A stretch of DNA of 55,103 nucleotides, taken from NCBI GenBank assembly GCA_025356435.1, contig JANXSY010000266.1, forward strand, positions 1-55,103. Reading direction: 5' to 3'. The notes beneath the pieces are model-generated. The model saw only the letters and a program-made list of their open reading frames with translations, was not told where the DNA came from and did not search any database. The DNA comes from Isosphaeraceae bacterium (GTDB lineage: Bacteria; Planctomycetota; Planctomycetia; Isosphaerales; Isosphaeraceae). The position numbers were made by a program, and so were the translations under genes. Positions 51,701-55,103 of this stretch are shown one piece after another (the stretch's first letter is position 1; each line of letters opens with the position of its first letter).

Positions 51701-54700
51701 AGTCAAAAGTCGATCCTCGTGCTCTCTGGGACTGGTATTACCTCCAACTCGTCCTCGCCGACCCCAAGCAGAGCTACGCCGCGAGCGTGCGGCTGGCCCG
51801 CGCCCTGCCGACCGACCCCTCGGCGCAATACGCTTTCCTCACAGACCTGGGCTCGCGAGTGACCGACCCGAATCCGAGCCGCCGCTATGTCGCGCCCGGA
51901 AGCGTGAGCAAGGTCGACAAGACCCCGCCCCTGCCCGCCGACGAGTTGAAGCTGGTGCTCGACGGCTTCGAGTCTCTACGCAAACGGAGGCCCGAGCTGA
52001 TCCAGATCCAGATCCTCAGCAACTTCGATTACGGCGCGATCCTGCTGCTCCGCAACGCCTTCGAGATCTACAAGAAGGCTGACCTCGCCAGCGACCTGAT
52101 CGCCCACTTCCGGTCTCAGGTCGCCAAGGCCCCCGACGACGCCAAGCTCTTCCCGACGCTTGCCCTGAGCTACCTGCTCTGGTGGAACGATGACAAGGAT
52201 GACGCCCTCCGCGAATACACCCGCGCGACCGAACTGGCCAAGAACGACGGCGACCTGCGGCTCAGCCTGGCCGACCTCCGCGCCCAGCGCGGCGAACCGG
52301 TCGAGCCTCTCGACCAACGGACCATGCAGCGTCGCGAGATGCTGGCCCTCCGGCTCTCTGTGCTTGCAGGCGACGTGCAGCGGGCGAGGCAGGCCTCCGA
52401 GCGACTCTTCGGCCTGCGGCTCGACGGCGAGACTCAGATACAGCTCGCGAACTCACCCAGTTCGCTCCAACTTTTGCAGACACTCGTCGACTACTATCGG
52501 GCCGACGGCCAGCGAGACAAGGTGACGTCGACCTACGACCGGATCGCCAAGCTCCGGCCCGACGACGCCAAGCTCCGGTTCCAGATCGCCAACCAACTCT
52601 CCCAGAGTGGGGCGGCGGCCGAGTCGCTCGACCACTATCGGGCCGCGCTCAAGAAGGAGCCGGCGCTCTTCGCCAATCAATATTACGAAGTCCAGAGCGC
52701 CTTCAGGCACGCCAACAAGCCCGACGAACTCGTCAAGCTCTACGACTCTATGGACTTCAAGAGCTTTAGCAGCAACCCCTGGATCATCCAGAACACCCTG
52801 CAGCAGCTCTTTCAAGACACCAAGACCCGCGACCATGCCCTGATCCTCTTCCGCAAGGCGTGGAAGGAGATGCCCGAATCGCGGACTCAGCTCCTCGGCA
52901 ACCTCCACAACGACGACGTCTGGAATCTGCCCGAGATCTACGACTACGCCCGCCAGGTGGTGATCCCCGCCGCAGGCAAGATGGTGACGAACCCGTGGGA
53001 TGGTCTCGACCAGATCAACTCCTGGGGAGGGGGCGACGGCCGGGTCAACGGCGTCTTCAGCCGGCTCGTCGAGGCGGCGGCCTGCCAGAACAAGCTCGAC
53101 GGCCTCGCCGCCGAGGTGGCCCAAGCCCTCAACCGGTCTCCCGAGTGGACCGGAGGCAAGGCCCTGATCGGCGTCATCAAGGCGCGTCGAGGCAAGGTCG
53201 ACGAGGCCCGCGCCGACCTCGAAGCGGTCTTGAACGGCGACACGACCATCCCCTCGGCCTCTCGGATGTTTATCGGTCAGGAACTCGACAAGATCACCGC
53301 CCTGAAAGACCTGGAGATCAAGTTTTACGAGGGGGCGATGGCCGAGGATACCGACGGGATGATGCGGAACAATGGCTTCCAGTACGGCCCCGGCAAGCGG
53401 CTGGCCCAGCTCTACAAGAAGAGCGGCCGGTCGAAGGACGCGCGTGACCTCATCCTCAAGTACGCCCGCACGCCCAACGACTGGAACGGTTATGACCCCA
53501 ACTATGCCTCCTATCAGAAGATCAACGAGTTTATGCAGCTTGCCTCGCTGATGGTTGAGATCGGCTATCCGGCCGACGCGGCCCTGTTCTATAGCGAGAT
53601 CGCCAACGACACCGATGCGATCAACAATGCCCGGCAGTGGTACGGCAATACCGACCAGCTCTCGAACCAGATCCGCCAGGGCCTCACCCAGTCGCTCCAG
53701 GGGATGGGCAAAGAGACGATGGAGCGGACCGTCCGAACACTCCTCACCCCCAAACCCGACGCCAAGCCGGGCGAGCCGAGGCTCGACCTCGTCCTGCTCT
53801 GCCACCCGCGCGACCTCGATAAGGCGGGCGTCATCTGCCTGTTCGCCGAGGCGGTCAAGTCGCTCAAGGACAGCAAGGAGTTCGACGCCGAGGTCCACGC
53901 GACGATGGCGAAGCTCGTCGCCGATCATCCCAACGACCTTTCTGTTCAGGCCGCCGCCGCAATGCTCGCCGCTGCCGACAACAGGCCCGAAACGCTCGCC
54001 CCCGCTGCCGAGCGCTTAGCCAAGCTCGTCGAGGCGACCCCGCTCGATCTCCTGCCCGCCAACGTCAGGCCCAACGCTCGCCAACGCGACGAGGCCGCGC
54101 GGCAACTGCTGGTCTGGGTCGTCGCCCGCGACTGCGCCAAGCACAACGTGACCCGGCCGATCGGCGATCGTCTTGCCGCCCGCGCCATCGAGGCCGCCAG
54201 GCGGTCGATGTTCAAGCTCGTGCGCAGGCAAGACGCCGAAGCTGACAGCCCCTCCCGTCGACCCGTTGACCAAGGCTGCCCCGGCGCGACTCGCGTCGCC
54301 GGCCGCGCCCTCCCTCACGGCGGTCGTCACTCTCGAACGGTTCGACCAGGCCGTTGGGCTGGCCAAGCTCGCGGCCGAGCACGAAATGCCGGGGCTCTCG
54401 ATTGAGGCGATACGCGAGGCCCTGGTCGCCGGCCCGCCCGTCACGCCGATCGCGATCGACGCCCAGAACTCCCGGTAGGTGCGGTCGTCGAATAACAACG
54501 ACGGACAGACCGATCCGGTCTCCCAGCGCGTCGAGGAGCACCTCTTCGCCCTCGAACGGATCTGGACGTCGAAGAAGGCCGATCCCGTCGCGGTCTACAC
54601 GGTCTTGAAGGAGGCCGTGCTCTCCGCAGCCCGCCCGGGCGAGGTCTTCCTCTATGCCCGGCCGCTCTCGATGGGCAACCTCAAGCTGCCCAGGAGCGTG

Positions 54701-55103
54701 GGAGCCTTGCTTGTCCGCTGGGCCGTCAAGGCGGACCGGGCGAATGAATTGCGGGCCGCGATCGAGTCGAGGCAGACGAGCCCACTCGCGATGGCCCCCG
54801 CAAAGGTGTTGCTCGCCCAGCTCTCGCACGAGCAGAAGAACCACGCCGAGACCGCGAAGCTGCTCGGCGCAATCCGCGAAGGCATGGCCAAGAACGGCCT
54901 GGCCGTCACCGGTGAGCAGGCGTGCCATGCGGCCTTGCCCGCACTCGACGTGAAGGAGACCGCCGAAGCTGCCGCCAAGGTCGTCGCGTTGTCGCTCGAT
55001 CGGATCAACTCGCCGAACGTCGAGGAGCCGCTCAGTGGTCTTTTAATGAGGTTAGCGGAGTATGAATATGCGGCGAATCGACCGGCTGCGGGTCGCAAGC
55101 TCC
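48737..55103 (+). pseudogene. Giant exported TPR protein gene, broken by at least five lesions, continues past the window
   Basis: One long coding block of over 2,100 codons read in pieces. It starts at ATG 48737 after GAGGA with signal peptide LRWVSIGLCLGLFAVSAVKA. It has TPR repeats throughout (for example AWLLLGLIEAQRGKDAAAVA, LGRTYAQLGRAAESRGWLDK, TNTLADALARQFRTEEAIEL) and ends open at 55103. Lesions: a one-base deletion near 48937 moves the frame; TGA at 49279-49281; TAG at 51508-51510; a further frame change near 54225; TAG at 54476-54478. Between them the reading is intact and in keeping with one protein (ERFDQAVGLAKLAAEHEMPG after the second frame change). This indicates recent decay, recoding being unlikely for so many events. 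Sequence or assembly error could also contribute. Confidence 0.85.

Noticed and set aside
52453-53928. Long minus-strand frame inside the giant TPR gene
   Set aside because: Val/Gly/Leu/Asp-rich antisense pattern without TPR or other domains; the plus frame carries the repeats.
1-55103. Prophage, insertion sequence, CRISPR array or defence island
   Set aside because: No transposase, integrase, Cas, repeat-spacer array or restriction genes were found; the only hints are the WYL-exonuclease fusion and a DUF433-like domain.

Overview
The window is a high-GC chromosomal segment from a member of the Planctomycetota, most likely the Isosphaeraceae or close relatives. The evidence is a DUF1559 protein with a type IV pilin-like N-terminus, an ECF sigma factor paired with a receptor-type Ser/Thr kinase, a DUF3299 operon, an HTTM gene pair, a PhoPQ-activated pathogenicity-related protein, many small secreted proteins and a giant TPR gene. 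I see no phage, IS element, CRISPR array, rRNA or tRNA. It reads as ordinary chromosome with mostly short operons and many convergent pairs.

Layout. 1-5.9 kb: the N-terminus of a protoporphyrinogen oxidase-like flavoprotein, then a molybdoenzyme pair (fdhD and a YdeP/FdhF-type oxidoreductase), a decayed membrane-protein remnant, a type IB DNA topoisomerase and an HPF/RaiA-like protein. 5.9-12.7 kb: a GT39-like membrane glycosyltransferase, an M24-fold protein without metal ligands, a DUF1559 protein, a hydroxypyruvate isomerase-like TIM barrel, a sulfotransferase and an ATC-hydrolase family protein. 12.8-19.5 kb: a DUF433-like fusion, a secreted helical-repeat protein, small proteins, a C45 Ntn-hydrolase, heme oxygenase and an esterase. 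19.7-26.8 kb: a thioredoxin-like lipoprotein, an HD hydrolase coupled to a zinc-ribbon protein, a BON-like secreted protein, an SDR, a DnaQ-WYL fusion, a DUF6580 membrane protein and an MfnB-like protein. 27.0-38.3 kb: a sugar-type ABC importer without a local ATPase, a family 2 glycosyltransferase, an ABC/DUF3299 operon with a His/Asp-rich permease loop, an enolase-superfamily protein, the HTTM pair, a methyltransferase and YjbQ. 38.7-55.1 kb: an NtrC-like regulator without GAFTGA, a glycine-zipper protein, a tiny Cys-rich protein, an HGSNAT/DUF5009-like membrane protein, a PqaA-like protein, a DUF3592-like gene broken by one TGA, the sigma factor/kinase pair, rarA, and a giant TPR gene broken by at least five lesions that runs off the window.

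The genes do not form one pathway. The functional groupings are molybdenum-cofactor redox (fdhD with YdeP), a DUF3299/ABC export-type operon that may handle metal, a possible C1/tetrahydromethanopterin link through MfnB, and envelope or secreted proteins. The most unusual features are the multiply broken giant TPR gene, the in-frame TGA in the DUF3592-like gene, the degenerate NtrC-like regulator, the His-rich ABC permease and several domain fusions. All functions are inferred from reading the translated sequence, with no database search.
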